64,000 nt of DNA from Bog-473 sp963726135 (GTDB lineage Bacteria > Actinomycetota > Acidimicrobiia > Acidimicrobiales > RAAP-2): contig CAVSBE010000008.1 in assembly GCA_963726135.1 (NCBI GenBank), positions 2,046,001 to 2,110,000 of the forward strand. Reading direction: 5' to 3'. The position numbers and the translations under genes are program-made. This document shows, piece after piece, positions 8,742 through 17,632 of the stretch. The notes beneath the pieces are model-generated. The model saw only the letters and a program-made list of their open reading frames with translations. It was not told the origin of the DNA and made no database searches. Each line of letters begins with the position of its first letter. Within the stretch, counting starts at the first letter, position 1.

Positions 8742-10304
8742 CTACGGCGCTGGCGGGTCCGAGAAGTCCCGCTTGAGCTGCACCTTTTCGATCTTTCCCG
8801 CCACGGAGCGGGGCAGGAAATCGACGATCTCGACCTGCTCGGGCCACGCATGAGGGCGGAGTCCAAGGCCCCCGAGATACGCACCGGTGGCGCTGACGTC
8901 GAGGTCGATCGCGCCGGGCGCCAACTCGAGCACGGCGCAGACTCGCTCCCCCGTCCGGCCGTCAGGCAGTCCTATGACCGCGACGTCGGCGACGGACGGA
9001 TGACGTCGTAACAGCTCTTCGACCTCCGCCGTCCCGATGTTCTCGCCGTTGCGGATGACGACGTCTTTGATACGGCCGGTGATGCGCACGTACCCCTCGG
9101 CGTCGATCGTCCCCAAATCCCCGGTTCTGAAGCACCCCTCGTCATCGAAAGCCGCTGCGTCCAACGACGCGTCCACATACCCCAGCATCAGCTGGGGGGC
9201 GCGGGCGCGCAGCTCACCGGGCTCCCCCGCCGCGAGCACGTCTTCCTCGGGTGAAACGACCCGGAGCTGGACGCCGGGCAGGGGGCGTCCTTCCGTCTCC
9301 GAGAGCTTGCTGTCAGGATCGGTCGGCCTCCCCATGGTCAGCACCGGAGCCTCGGTCAGTCCCCACCCGGAGATGATCCCCCGGCCGCCGAGCTCGCGTC
9401 GGACCGTCTCATGAAGTCCAGGGGGCTTGGGAGCGCCGCCGCCCGGGCAACAGCGCAACGCGGGGAACAGGCGACCGGTGGGCTTCGTGCGCTGCGCATA
9501 GAGATAGCCAACATGGAACGCGGTACCCGAGCCCGCCATCGTGACGCCCTCTCGGGCGAGCACCGCCGACGAGGTGACGGGGTCGAACATCTCGATGAGA
9601 ATGAGTGAGGCCCCCGACAGCAGGCTCGCCATCAAGTTGATGGGCCCTCCGACATGGGCAATCGGAAAGGCAATCCCGTTGCGATCGCTCTCCGTCAACA
9701 TCAGGTGATCGGCCATGCCACGTGCCACCACGGACAACGTGGCGTCCGTGTGCCGGACACCCTTGGGGAGCCCGGTGGATCCCGAGGTGTAGAAGAGCCA
9801 TTGCGATGCCCCCAGGGTCTCGTGCGCCCCCGCCTGGATGTCCCCTTCCGTGGGAGACGAGCCCTCCATGACGTCCTCGAGAGTGAGGATGCTCGGCCGG
9901 CCCGCCCGCTCAGTGGCCAGGTCGTCGACGATGCTCAGGTAGTCGACGCCGCGCCAGTGCGGCGTGACGATGATTGCGTCTACAGACGCCTCGTCGACGA
10001 TGTGCCCGATCTCTCGAGCTCGATAGATCGGCACGATCGGGTTCTGCACAGCGCCAAGCCGGGACAGCGCGGCCATGACCAGGAGCGTGTCGATGCGGGT
10101 GGGCAAGATCCACGACACCACGGTGCGGGCACCGATGCCAGACGCGCCGAGGTCGACCGCCACTCGGCGCGACGCGTCTCGGAATTCACCACATGTCACC
10201 CGCCGGTCCTCCTCGTCGACGAGAAGCAGATGGTCGGGTGTCGCGTCGGCCCTCGCATCCACGAGGTCGCTCAGCGACGCGCTGTTCGCCGAACGAGGAT
10301 TCAT
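8742..10304 (-). CDS. Acyl-CoA synthetase (AMP-forming), class I adenylate-forming enzyme
   Basis: 520-residue ligase that would activate a carboxylic acid with ATP and CoA. The motifs are in order: A3/P-loop YTSGSTGLPKG (about 175), GWGLTEAP (about 310), FRTGDLG with the conserved Asp, the hinge GRIKDVVIRNGENI and the C-terminal catalytic lysine in AGKIEKVQ. I use the ATG at 10304 because AAAAGGGG lies about 6 bp upstream; longer starts to 10412 lack this. It is the first catabolic gene of the operon running to 3659, and the frameshifted membrane-protein gene ends 32 bp upstream. Substrate specificity cannot be read from sequence. Confidence 0.9.
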   Translation of the reverse strand: MNPRSANSASLSDLVDARADATPDHLLLVDEEDRRVTCGEFRDASRRVAVDLGASGIGARTVVSWILPTRIDTLLVMAALSRLGAVQNPIVPIYRAREIGHIVDEASVDAIIVTPHWRGVDYLSIVDDLATERAGRPSILTLEDVMEGSSPTEGDIQAGAHETLGASQWLFYTSGSTGLPKGVRHTDATLSVVARGMADHLMLTESDRNGIAFPIAHVGGPINLMASLLSGASLILIEMFDPVTSSAVLAREGVTMAGSGTAFHVGYLYAQRTKPTGRLFPALRCCPGGGAPKPPGLHETVRRELGGRGIISGWGLTEAPVLTMGRPTDPDSKLSETEGRPLPGVQLRVVSPEEDVLAAGEPGELRARAPQLMLGYVDASLDAAAFDDEGCFRTGDLGTIDAEGYVRITGRIKDVVIRNGENIGTAEVEELLRRHPSVADVAVIGLPDGRTGERVCAVLELAPGAIDLDVSATGAYLGGLGLRPHAWPEQVEIVDFLPRSVAGKIEKVQLKRDFSDPPAP

Positions 10305-10336
10305 GTCTGCCCCTTTTGAGACGCCCCGGGGCATCG

Positions 10337-12083
10337 CTACGACGGAGGGAACGTGACCAAGGGAGACGTACTCAGCCACGTGGGGTCGGGGGTGTACGCC
10401 TCGACCAACCAACGCGCACCGCGTCGTGGCGCGGCCGTCCTTGCCGGCGGGTACAAGGTGATCGTCTCGGAATCGTGGGCCCCGAGCGCTGCCAGCCCTC
10501 GATCGGACGGCGTCCAGAATCCGTCAGAATTCCGACTGGTCGCCGTGTTCACGAGGAAGTGCGGCACGAGTCTTTCGGGCGTCCGGTTGACGACCGAGAC
10601 CGTCACCGCATCGAGCTCCGTGCCGGCGTGGGACGTGATGACGCTGCGCACCGACAGCTGCAGAGGCGGGCCGCTGAAGGCCATGAACGAGCGCGATGAC
10701 GACGCCGACGCACGAGACGACGACCACCAGCACCGACGGGCGAGCCAGCTGACCTCGCCACGCCGCGCGATCCTCGGGCGCGTTGCGGGGCACGCCGTCG
10801 ACGGAGAGAGCTGCGACGAGGGCAACTGGAAAGAGGTCGACGAGGTAGCTCGAGAGGCTGCGCGGCGAAAAGAAAAAGGGGATCGTCAGGAGCAAGGGCC
10901 AGATCCGCTTGAGCTGTGGGTACCATGTGACGAACGCAGCGACGCCGCCGACCATGGCCAGAGCTCCTGCCACGCTGAGCATCGTCAGGTTCACGCCACC
11001 TGTCAGACCGTGCGTGGCGAGCGTGACGAACCCTTGGCCATCGGCGACCAGCCCACCGGTCAAGGGGATGAGCGTGCCGTGCAGCCATGCCCCCGGGTGC
11101 CATACGAGAAAGGGGAGGTTCACCGCGGCGAACACCGCAAGAACGGTGACCACGTAGCGCAGACACAAGCGGATTGGAGCCCACCCGCTCCGACGCGCTT
11201 CGAGCCAGATACCGGTGACCAACATGGGGACGGCGAACCACGGAGTCTGCTTGACGGCGCACGCGACGCCGAGCGAGATTGGTCCGATCCATCGCGCGAG
11301 TCCTGGCTCGCTGGAGCGGCCGTACCTGTCCCAACGCCAGACGGCCACCACAAGGAACGGCAGGAACATCGCATCGGTGCCTCCCGATGTGAACGAACCG
11401 AGGAAGAAGGGCGTCAGGCCGAGCAACGCCGCCAGCCACCGCAGTGGTGGGGGGACCATCCTGAACAAGAGCACGATCGTGGCGAGCCAGGCGGCGAGGT
11501 CCGTCCAATCGACGGCCATGTGCACGCCGAGTGCCGTGGCCGGGAGGCTGAGCAGGAACGAACCCGCGGGGTAGGAGAAGTGGGTGACGTGACCGCCATC
11601 GACGGTGTAGGTCCAAAAGCGTGACGGAACGTCCAGAAGACGAGCGACGCCCGACAGTGAGGCGATGTACGGATCGGCGCCGTGCACCAGTGCACGCGCC
11701 GCCACCTGGTCGAATGCCGCAGAGTCGGTCGTATAGAACGAGCGGGTGCTGATCTCGATCGACTGCGGAAACAGTGCAGTCACGATCACTGCTCCGAGAG
11801 TGACGCCCTGGAAGAGAGGTGAGCGAGGGTCCCCGACCAGCCAGCAGGACGCCACACCGACGAGGCCGCCGATGATCATCAACGGAGCCAGGGCGATGAC
11901 CGCGGGTGACCACCACCAGAAGCCCCAGAGGTTCACACCGCCGGTGACAACGGCTAACCACACGAGACTCCACGCTCCTCGCTCGGCCAGGAGCGTGCGT
12001 CGGTCGAACGGCGAAGGGAGTCGTGCAAGGTCCGGATCGAGGTGGGGTGCCTCGGCCGGGCCGGCGCCGGGAGCGGTCAGCAC
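10337..12083 (-). CDS. Polytopic membrane protein, GT-C (GT87-like) fold, with apparent frameshift
   Basis: About 10-12 hydrophobic helices. The segment GADPYIASL after a luminal TDSAAFDQVAARAL stretch resembles polyprenyl-phosphate-sugar-dependent mannosyltransferases (GT87/DUF2029), so a role in cell-envelope glycosylation is possible. The frame opens at a GTG at 12083 and is open to 10524, but from about 10680 its translation turns into unlikely basic sequence, while another frame continues plausibly (FSGPPLQLSVRSVITSHAG) to a stop at 10337 as a polar exported tail. Removing one base in GGCC at about 10677-10682 restores one protein. Either the gene is broken or the base is an error. The divergent gene at 12205 has a similar architecture. 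Confidence 0.65.
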
Positions 12084-12204
12084 CCGTCAAGTATGGCCAG
12101 GAAGGGGGGGTGGAGCCAGAGTACGGCGAAGAGCGGTTCGGTAACGTTGGAGTCGTGCTCCGCGACCGCGATCTGCCAGACCGGCAGCTCACCCCTCGAT
12201 CCCG

Positions 12205-13920
12205 GTGAGCGTCACCGGGACACGGGCCGCAGCGCCCACACGCTCGCCCACCCTTGGGGGCAACCGGACCTCCGCGGCGGATGGCACTGGCCGCGAGCAC
12301 CACGGATCTCGCTTGGTCGTGCCAGCGACCGCCGTGGGCGGTTTCCTCGTCCTGGTGGCGATCCTGTACGTGTCGGCGCGTCACGCGTTCGCCGGAGACT
12401 CGGACGGAGCCACCGTTGTATTGCAGGGGCACGCCATGGGTGCCGGCAATTTCACACTCGACGGTTGGGCGCTCTCGCTCGACTCCTTCTGGACGGTAGA
12501 TGCCGTCGTCTACATGTTTGTCGAGCTGGTGACGGGCATGCGAGGCATGCTCCTGTTCCTCGTCCCGGCGATCATCGCCGCATCTGTCGTCGTGGTGGGC
12601 GCATTGCTTGCCCGCGATGGTCGGCGTGGGGTCGCTGGTGTCGCTGCGGCGACGACGGTCGTGGTCGTCCTGGGGCTGCCGAGCCACGTACTGGCCAACG
12701 TCTTCCTCCGCGGGCCGCTCCACGTCGGTACGGCGTTACTGTGCCTGTGCGCATTTGCTGGGCTGCGCTCGGGGTGCATCGGATGGGGCTGGGTCACGGC
12801 GGTCCTGTGCCTGGCGGCCGGCGTGCTCGGTGATTTCCAGATGGCGGCGCTCGGCATCGGGTCGGTGTGCACAGCCGGTGTCGTTGCCATGCTGCGAATG
12901 CGCGACTGGCGTTCTGGAGTACCCGAGGTGGGCGCAGGTGTGGCCGGTCTGGTCCTTGCTGCATCGGTTCGGGCCGCGTCCGACGTGGTGGGCACGTTCT
13001 CGGTGAATGCCGGCCACCCCCGGGCCTCGGGGCCGCAGATGGTCACCAACCTCCACCATCTCCCCTCGTGGGGCGCCAACATGCTCGGCGTCGGAGGTGG
13101 GCAGCTCGGCAACGGTGGTGTCCCAGTGGCCTTCGGGGCGGTGCACCTGATCAGCCTGCTCGTCGTGACCGGGGGCATCATTGCGGGCGCCGTGGCGATG
13201 GTCGGCGGGGCGATTCGTGGGCGGACGTCGCCGGTGGAGGCGAGCGGGGGCTGGAGGTTGGACGACCTTCTCGTCCTGGCCGTGTTCGCCGACTGTGTCG
13301 TCTTCGTCGTGCTCACCACTTCTGACGATCCCGGGTTCTTGCGCTATCTGACGGCAGCCGTCATCTTTGGAACCGTCCTCGCTGGACGCTGGGTGGGGCG
13401 ACTCGCCGCGTCGTTACCGTCCGCACTGCTCGTGACGAGGGGTGCGGGAGCGGTCTGCCTCGCCGTCGTGGCCGCCTTCACCGCCGCCTTCGGATACACC
13501 CTGGCCGCCCCGGTACCCAAGCAACCTGTTGCCCAGCTCGACAGATTCCTCGAGTCTCGCCAACTTGTCGTGGGGATAGGCGATTACTGGAGTGCGTCGA
13601 TCACGACAGTGGCCACCGGCGGCGCCGTGACCGTGCGTCCGGTCATCAGCACACCTGCCGGGCGCGTCGTGCGCTACCGGCGACAGTCCGCTGTGGTCTG
13701 GTACACGAATCAGTCTTTCGAATTCCTCGTCTACGACACCTCCAGGCCGTGGGGAGGTGTCGACGCAACCACGGCCTCCTCGACGTTCGGCCCTGTAGCC
13801 CGGACCTACGCGGTCGGCCCCTACCGGGTACTCGTGTGGGGGCACCCGCTCTCAGTGCCGGGCACGGCCTTCGCTCGCGTGTCTATGCCCTCCGACGCTG
13901 CTGTCCACCGCGCCGGCTAG
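12205..13920 (+). CDS. Polytopic membrane protein, unknown function, GT-C-like
   Basis: 571 residues with roughly 10-11 predicted membrane helices after a polar 35-residue N-terminus. An extracytoplasmic loop after helix 1 carries FAGDSDGATVVLQGHAMGAGNFTLDGW, an acidic loop of the kind found in GT-C glycosyltransferases, and a soluble tail of about 120 residues follows the last helix. No catalytic signature allows an assignment. GTG start at 12205. It is divergent from the membrane protein at 12083 with 121 bp between, and both have an acidic first loop and a C-terminal exported tail, so the pair may act in the same envelope pathway (inference). Confidence 0.75.
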   Translation: MSVTGTRAAAPTRSPTLGGNRTSAADGTGREHHGSRLVVPATAVGGFLVLVAILYVSARHAFAGDSDGATVVLQGHAMGAGNFTLDGWALSLDSFWTVDAVVYMFVELVTGMRGMLLFLVPAIIAASVVVVGALLARDGRRGVAGVAAATTVVVVLGLPSHVLANVFLRGPLHVGTALLCLCAFAGLRSGCIGWGWVTAVLCLAAGVLGDFQMAALGIGSVCTAGVVAMLRMRDWRSGVPEVGAGVAGLVLAASVRAASDVVGTFSVNAGHPRASGPQMVTNLHHLPSWGANMLGVGGGQLGNGGVPVAFGAVHLISLLVVTGGIIAGAVAMVGGAIRGRTSPVEASGGWRLDDLLVLAVFADCVVFVVLTTSDDPGFLRYLTAAVIFGTVLAGRWVGRLAASLPSALLVTRGAGAVCLAVVAAFTAAFGYTLAAPVPKQPVAQLDRFLESRQLVVGIGDYWSASITTVATGGAVTVRPVISTPAGRVVRYRRQSAVVWYTNQSFEFLVYDTSRPWGGVDATTASSTFGPVARTYAVGPYRVLVWGHPLSVPGTAFARVSMPSDAAVHRAG

Positions 13921-13985
13921 GCCTTCCCCCACGCGCGTGATCTCACCGTCTTGGGCCACTCGCCAGATTCTGTACGCTCCGTGCT

Positions 13986-15644
13986 GTGGCTGAAGGATCA
14001 CGGCGTGCCGCTGAACTCCTCGTCCAGTGCCTCGAGCACGAGGGTGTCGCGTGTGTGTACGGCATCCCCGGAGAAGAGAACATCTATCTGACCGATGCGC
14101 TGTCCCGGTCCAGCATTCGCTACATTTTGGTCCGTCACGAGCAAGCAGCCTCGTTCATGGCCGAGATCCACGGCCGACTTACAGGAAGAGCCGGAGTCTG
14201 CTCGGCCACCCTCGGGCCCGGTGCGATCAACCTCCTCCTGGGAACCGCCGACGCCTATACCAACAGCACACCTGTGTTGGCTCTGTCGGCCCAAGTGGGA
14301 GTGAACCGGATCTACAAGGAATCGCATCAGAGCGTCGACCTTGTGTCCATGTTCACCCCGGTGACCAAGTGGTCCGACCTGATTCTCACCCCCGAATCGA
14401 TCCCCGAGATGGTCCGCAAGGCGTTCAAGCTCGCACAGACCGAGCGGCCGGGATCCGTGTATCTCGGTGTTCCAGAAGACGTTGAGGCCGCCTTCGTCCC
14501 CGACCGGTTGGTGCCGCTCGACGTCAATACACCCCGGCCCGATGAGCCGTCGCCCTCGCAGATTGCGCGGGCGGCCGCAGTGCTCGATTCGAGCCAGAGA
14601 CCCATCATCCTGGCCGGGCACGGAGCCGCGCGTTCGGGAGCGGCCGACGCACTGCTGCGTTTCTCCGAGCTGCTGGGCCTCCCTGTGGCGACCACCTTCC
14701 ACGGCAAGGGCGTGTTTCCCGACGATCACCCGCACTCCCTCGGTGCAGTCGGGTTCATGAGTCACGACTACGTCAACTTCGGCTTCGACGACGCAGACGT
14801 GATCGTCAGCGTCGGGTACGAATTGCAGGAGTTCGATCCCGTTCGGATCAACCCCGGCGGGGACAAGCAAATCATCCATCTGAGCCGGGTGCCGGCAGAG
14901 GTGGACGCCCGTTACGACGTCGAGGTGGGGATCCAGGCCGACATCGGGAGCACGCTGACCGCCCTCGGTGCAGCAACCACTCGCCGATTCGCCCAGGGAA
15001 CGAGAGGAGAGAGGATCCGGCAGCTCCTGGCCGACGAATTGGCCCAGGGGGCAGCCGACGACAGCTTTCCGCTCAAGCCTCAGCGAGTGGTTGCGGACAC
15101 CCGAGCGGCCCTCCGCCGCTCCGACATCGTCCTCGCCGACACCGGTGCAGTGAAGATGTGGATGGCCCGCCTCTACCCCACCTTCGAGCCCAATACGTGT
15201 CTGATTTCCAATGGGCTCTCGACGATGGCCTTCGCCCTACCCGGCGCCATCGCCGCCTCTCTGGCGGCACCGGGGTGCAAGGTTCTGGCCGCGCTCGGCG
15301 ACGGGGCGTTTCTCATGAACTCCCAGGAGTTGGAGACCGCCCTCCGAGAGCACATCCCCTTGGTCGTCCTGATCTGGGAAGACGATGCCTACGGCCTGAT
15401 CCGTTGGAAGATGGACCTCGAACTCGGTCATCACGTGCAGGTCGAGTTCTCCAACCCCGACTTTGTCGCCTACGCCGAGAGTTTCGGGGCGCGGGGCTAC
15501 AGAGTGGGTGCCCCGGCTGATCTTCTCCCGATGCTGAACGAGGCCCTAGCCGCTGACACCGTGTCGGTGATCACCTGCCCGGTCGACTACACGGAGAATC
15601 TCCGTCTCACCGATGCCCTGGGCGAGCTCTCGGGACCGTTCTGA
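13986..15644 (+). CDS. Thiamine-diphosphate enzyme, acetolactate synthase large-subunit type
   Basis: 552-residue ThDP-dependent carboligase/decarboxylase. The N-terminal Pyr domain contains the catalytic Glu in VRHEQAASFMAE (about residue 52) and CSATLGPGAINLLLGTADAY; the central domain has PIILAGHGA; the C-terminal PP domain has the ThDP-Mg motif ALGDGAFLMNSQELETA and WEDDAYGLI. The overall pattern, including PVTKWS, is closest to catabolic AlsS-type acetolactate synthases, which need no regulatory subunit; none is encoded nearby. GTG start at 13986, 65 bp after the membrane gene. Related acetolactate-forming or benzoylformate-decarboxylase-like roles cannot be excluded. Confidence 0.85.
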   Translation: MAEGSRRAAELLVQCLEHEGVACVYGIPGEENIYLTDALSRSSIRYILVRHEQAASFMAEIHGRLTGRAGVCSATLGPGAINLLLGTADAYTNSTPVLALSAQVGVNRIYKESHQSVDLVSMFTPVTKWSDLILTPESIPEMVRKAFKLAQTERPGSVYLGVPEDVEAAFVPDRLVPLDVNTPRPDEPSPSQIARAAAVLDSSQRPIILAGHGAARSGAADALLRFSELLGLPVATTFHGKGVFPDDHPHSLGAVGFMSHDYVNFGFDDADVIVSVGYELQEFDPVRINPGGDKQIIHLSRVPAEVDARYDVEVGIQADIGSTLTALGAATTRRFAQGTRGERIRQLLADELAQGAADDSFPLKPQRVVADTRAALRRSDIVLADTGAVKMWMARLYPTFEPNTCLISNGLSTMAFALPGAIAASLAAPGCKVLAALGDGAFLMNSQELETALREHIPLVVLIWEDDAYGLIRWKMDLELGHHVQVEFSNPDFVAYAESFGARGYRVGAPADLLPMLNEALAADTVSVITCPVDYTENLRLTDALGELSGPF

Positions 15645-15669
15645 CACTTCGTCTTTTGTGGCGGGATCG

Positions 15670-15691
15670 ATGGACAACGGGGATGGACAAC
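15670..15691. repeat. Short direct repeat ATGGACAAC x2, 13-bp period
   Basis: ATGGACAAC at 15670-15678 and again at 15683-15691, 26 bp after the acetolactate-synthase-like gene. The same word in the same kind of tandem pair lies about 100 bp from each tRNA-Glu fragment further right (25363, 29295, 36967) and beside the intact tRNA (41129). No tRNA fragment was seen near this copy. Confidence 0.5.
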
Positions 15692-15697
15692 AGCTAC

Positions 15698-16003
15698 TTA
15701 GGCGATTCGACTTCGAATCACGCGGGGCCAACTCGTGGGGCGGCGCAAAGCGACGAAGACCGCGGAAGTGGGATCGGAAAAGGACCGGCGATCAACGATC
15801 TTGCCGTGCTCGATCACGAATCGATCGCACACCGAGAATTGGAAGGGATTGTTGCCCAGCGTGCCGATGCACTCGGACTCGATGAACACGGTGTCGTCGA
15901 ATACAGCGGACCGCAGCGGCCGCGCTCCTAGATCCGGGAAGAGAGCGAAGAGACGCCGGAACATTCGCTCAACGTCGTCGCGTCCGTGTGCATCGCGGAA
16001 CAT
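15698..16003 (-). pseudogene. SnoaL-like (NTF2-fold) protein, N-terminally truncated
   Basis: The 101 residues from the ATG at 16003 read as the core of a SnoaL-like polyketide cyclase/isomerase family protein: FRDAHGRDDVERMFRRLFALFPDLG, FIESECIGTLG, VCDRFVIEHGKIVDRRS. The similarity extends upstream in frame (GFFRPLIHQEATFSQP) to a TAA at 16058-16060, so the first helix and a proper start are missing. It is probably a remnant. It sits downstream of the TetR gene on the same strand, 113 bp away. Confidence 0.6.
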
Positions 16004-16116
16004 GGGTTGAGAGAAGGTGGCCTCCTGGTGGATGAGCGGCCGGAAGAAGCCCAGGATTTAGCCCGGTTTGGGCAACGCCCAGCCGTCGGCGAACATCGCC
16101 GGAAAGTCTTGAGGCC

Positions 16117-16773
16117 TCACGAGCGGTCCGGGAATCCGTAGGCTCTGAGGAATACCGCAACGCCTTCGTCCGCGTATCTGTTGAGGGCAGCTTCGGTGAA
16201 TGAGATTTCGTCTCCAAGGAGCATCGCTTGGTTCAGGGGGATTGAAAGGATCAGGCACAGCAGGTGCTCGGCGGCAAGCTCAGGATCTTCCAAAGGCAGG
16301 CCTTGCCGGGCAGCCGCTTCGCCGAGAACGAGTGCCAGCTGCTCAGCGGCTCTCTTGGGACCGAGGTCATAAAACGATTGCCCGAGCTCTGGGAATCGCG
16401 CTGCCTCGCCGATCACCAACCTTCGCAGCTTGAGGACATTGGGTTGCATCACACCCTTCAAGAAGTAGCGGGCGAAGGAGCCAAGCCGCTCTCCGACTGA
16501 TCCCGCGCCTGTCGAGAGCAGATCCGCGGTGATCCCACCGTCTCTGGCCCGCAAGACGTTCGTGACGACCTCCCGGAACAATGCCTCCTTGTCGCTGAAG
16601 TGCTTGTAGACGGTCTGCTTCGACACGGCCGCTGTGGCTGCCACCTGATCCATGCTGGCCCCAACGAAGCCATTCGCGAAGAACACCTGCTGGGCCGCCT
16701 CGAGGATCGCCGCTCTCTTGCGAGCTCCGCGGGACCAACCTTCCGCATTGTCGGCCGCGACCGAGGGAGCCAT
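16117..16773 (-). CDS. TetR family transcriptional regulator
   Basis: 218-residue repressor. The HTH lies at about residues 17-62 (AAILEAAQQVFFANGFVGAS..VAATAAVSKQTVYKHFSDKEALF), and the C-terminal all-alpha domain includes LRRLVIGEAARFPELG, a pattern of AcrR/TetR_C subfamily regulators. I start it at the ATG at 16773; the frame stays open much further upstream but there it crosses the divergent gene. It is divergent from the RibD-like reductase gene at 16852, and a 53-bp interrupted palindrome fills the gap, so autoregulation and control of the reductase are likely. Confidence 0.88.
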   Translation of the reverse strand: MAPSVAADNAEGWSRGARKRAAILEAAQQVFFANGFVGASMDQVAATAAVSKQTVYKHFSDKEALFREVVTNVLRARDGGITADLLSTGAGSVGERLGSFARYFLKGVMQPNVLKLRRLVIGEAARFPELGQSFYDLGPKRAAEQLALVLGEAAARQGLPLEDPELAAEHLLCLILSIPLNQAMLLGDEISFTEAALNRYADEGVAVFLRAYGFPDRS

Positions 16774-16783
16774 GGGGACGAAT

Positions 16784-16836
16784 AGTACTAGACAGTTCCG
16801 TACTAGGTCATATATGGTACGGAACCGTCTAGTACT
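16784..16836. promoter_or_regulatory. Large inverted-repeat operator between TetR and reductase genes
   Basis: Two 20-bp arms, AGTACTAGACAGTTCCGTAC (16784-16803) and GTACGGAACCGTCTAGTACT (16817-16836), are inverted copies with one mismatch around a 13-bp AT-rich centre. Within the left arm TAGTAC and GTACTA also form a smaller palindrome (16783-16805), suggesting two TetR dimers bind. It covers the promoters of both divergent genes. Confidence 0.8.
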
Positions 16837-16851
16837 ACTGGAGGCTGACAA

Positions 16852-17445
16852 ATGAAGATCGTCGTCGTGAACAACGTGACACTCGACGGTGTGATGCAGG
16901 CGCCCGGGAGGGCGGACGAGGACACTCGGGGAGGCTTCGCCTACGGCGGGTGGGCGTCGCACAACATCGATGAACCAGACCCCGAGATCGGAGCGGCGAT
17001 GGGCGTGCGGATGTCTCAAAGCGATGGGCTGCTGCTCGGGAGGCGTACCTACGAGGACTTGCTCACGACCTGGAACAGCCGCGGTGGGATGTTCAAGGAC
17101 GCGCTCAACGCGGCGCCGAAGTACGTGGTGTCGCAAACCCTGACCGATCCGTTGCCTTGGCCGAATTCCACGCTTGTGGCCGGCAATGTGGTCGACGGGG
17201 TGACTGAGCTCAGGTCACGGCCGGGACAGGAGCTCCACATCATGGGAAGCGGGCAGCTCATCGAGACGCTCGTCGCTCATCAACTCGTGGACGAGTTCTT
17301 GTTGATGATCTTTCCTGTGGTTCTCGGATGTGGTCGGCATCTCTTCTCGGGTGACACCTACATGGGGCTGGACTTGGTCGATGCCAAGGCGACTCGTTCG
17401 GGAGTGGTGATTGCCACATTCCTAAGAGAAACAGTCAGTGCTTGA
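16852..17445 (+). CDS. RibD C-terminal/dihydrofolate-reductase-like oxidoreductase
   Basis: 197-residue protein of the RibD_C family (DHFR fold). It starts with KIVVVNNVTLDGVMQAPG, continues with GLLLGRRTYEDLLTTW and has the NADPH-site segment LHIMGSGQLIETLVAHQLVDEF near residue 125, all typical of this family. It probably reduces a small heterocycle with NADPH, but family members outside riboflavin synthesis have undefined substrates. The ATG at 16852 has GGAGG 8 bp upstream. It is a single gene, divergent from and presumably controlled by the TetR regulator at 16773. Confidence 0.88.
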   Translation: MKIVVVNNVTLDGVMQAPGRADEDTRGGFAYGGWASHNIDEPDPEIGAAMGVRMSQSDGLLLGRRTYEDLLTTWNSRGGMFKDALNAAPKYVVSQTLTDPLPWPNSTLVAGNVVDGVTELRSRPGQELHIMGSGQLIETLVAHQLVDEFLLMIFPVVLGCGRHLFSGDTYMGLDLVDAKATRSGVVIATFLRETVSA

Positions 17446-17495
17446 AGTCAGCTTGACCGTCACAATGAGAATAGGGCCAAGTATGGCCCCATCCT

Positions 17496-17513
17496 TGGAC
17501 ACTCGGATGGGCA
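17496..17513. repeat. TGGRCA pair, 12-bp period
   Basis: TGGACA at 17496-17501 and TGGGCA at 17508-17513, exactly 12 bp apart, in a short gap between genes. This is the same word and spacing as the pairs flanking the tRNA-Glu fragments. It is about 730 bp from the tRNA-Met fragment, so any link to integration is tentative. Confidence 0.3.
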
Positions 17514-17632
17514 AACGGGCCCAAGGGCACTGACTCACCCATGCGGTTGACTCGGACTCCCGCGCCTCGGAGGGGGATTCTCAATCCCACTGGGCGGTGT
17601 ACGTCAAAATGTTGGTGATGGAGCGTCGACTC

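Noticed and set aside
10353..11624. Long plus-strand frame opposite the GT-C-like membrane gene
   Set aside because: Highly charged, low-complexity translation typical of an antisense shadow in high-GC DNA; the membrane protein on the other strand is convincing.
15704..15719. Perfect palindrome GATTCGA-CT-TCGAATC after the acetolactate-synthase-like gene
   Set aside because: Looks tRNA-like but has no arms around it and no clear promoter context; left unassigned.
16117..17136. Extended 339-codon reading of the TetR gene
   Set aside because: The extra N-terminal part lies over the divergent reductase gene and the operator; the ATG at 16773 fits the HTH position.
17563..17600. GGAGGGGGATTCTCAATCCC resembling a tRNA T-arm
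   Set aside because: The loop does not fit TTCRA and no anticodon arm follows; probably chance similarity.
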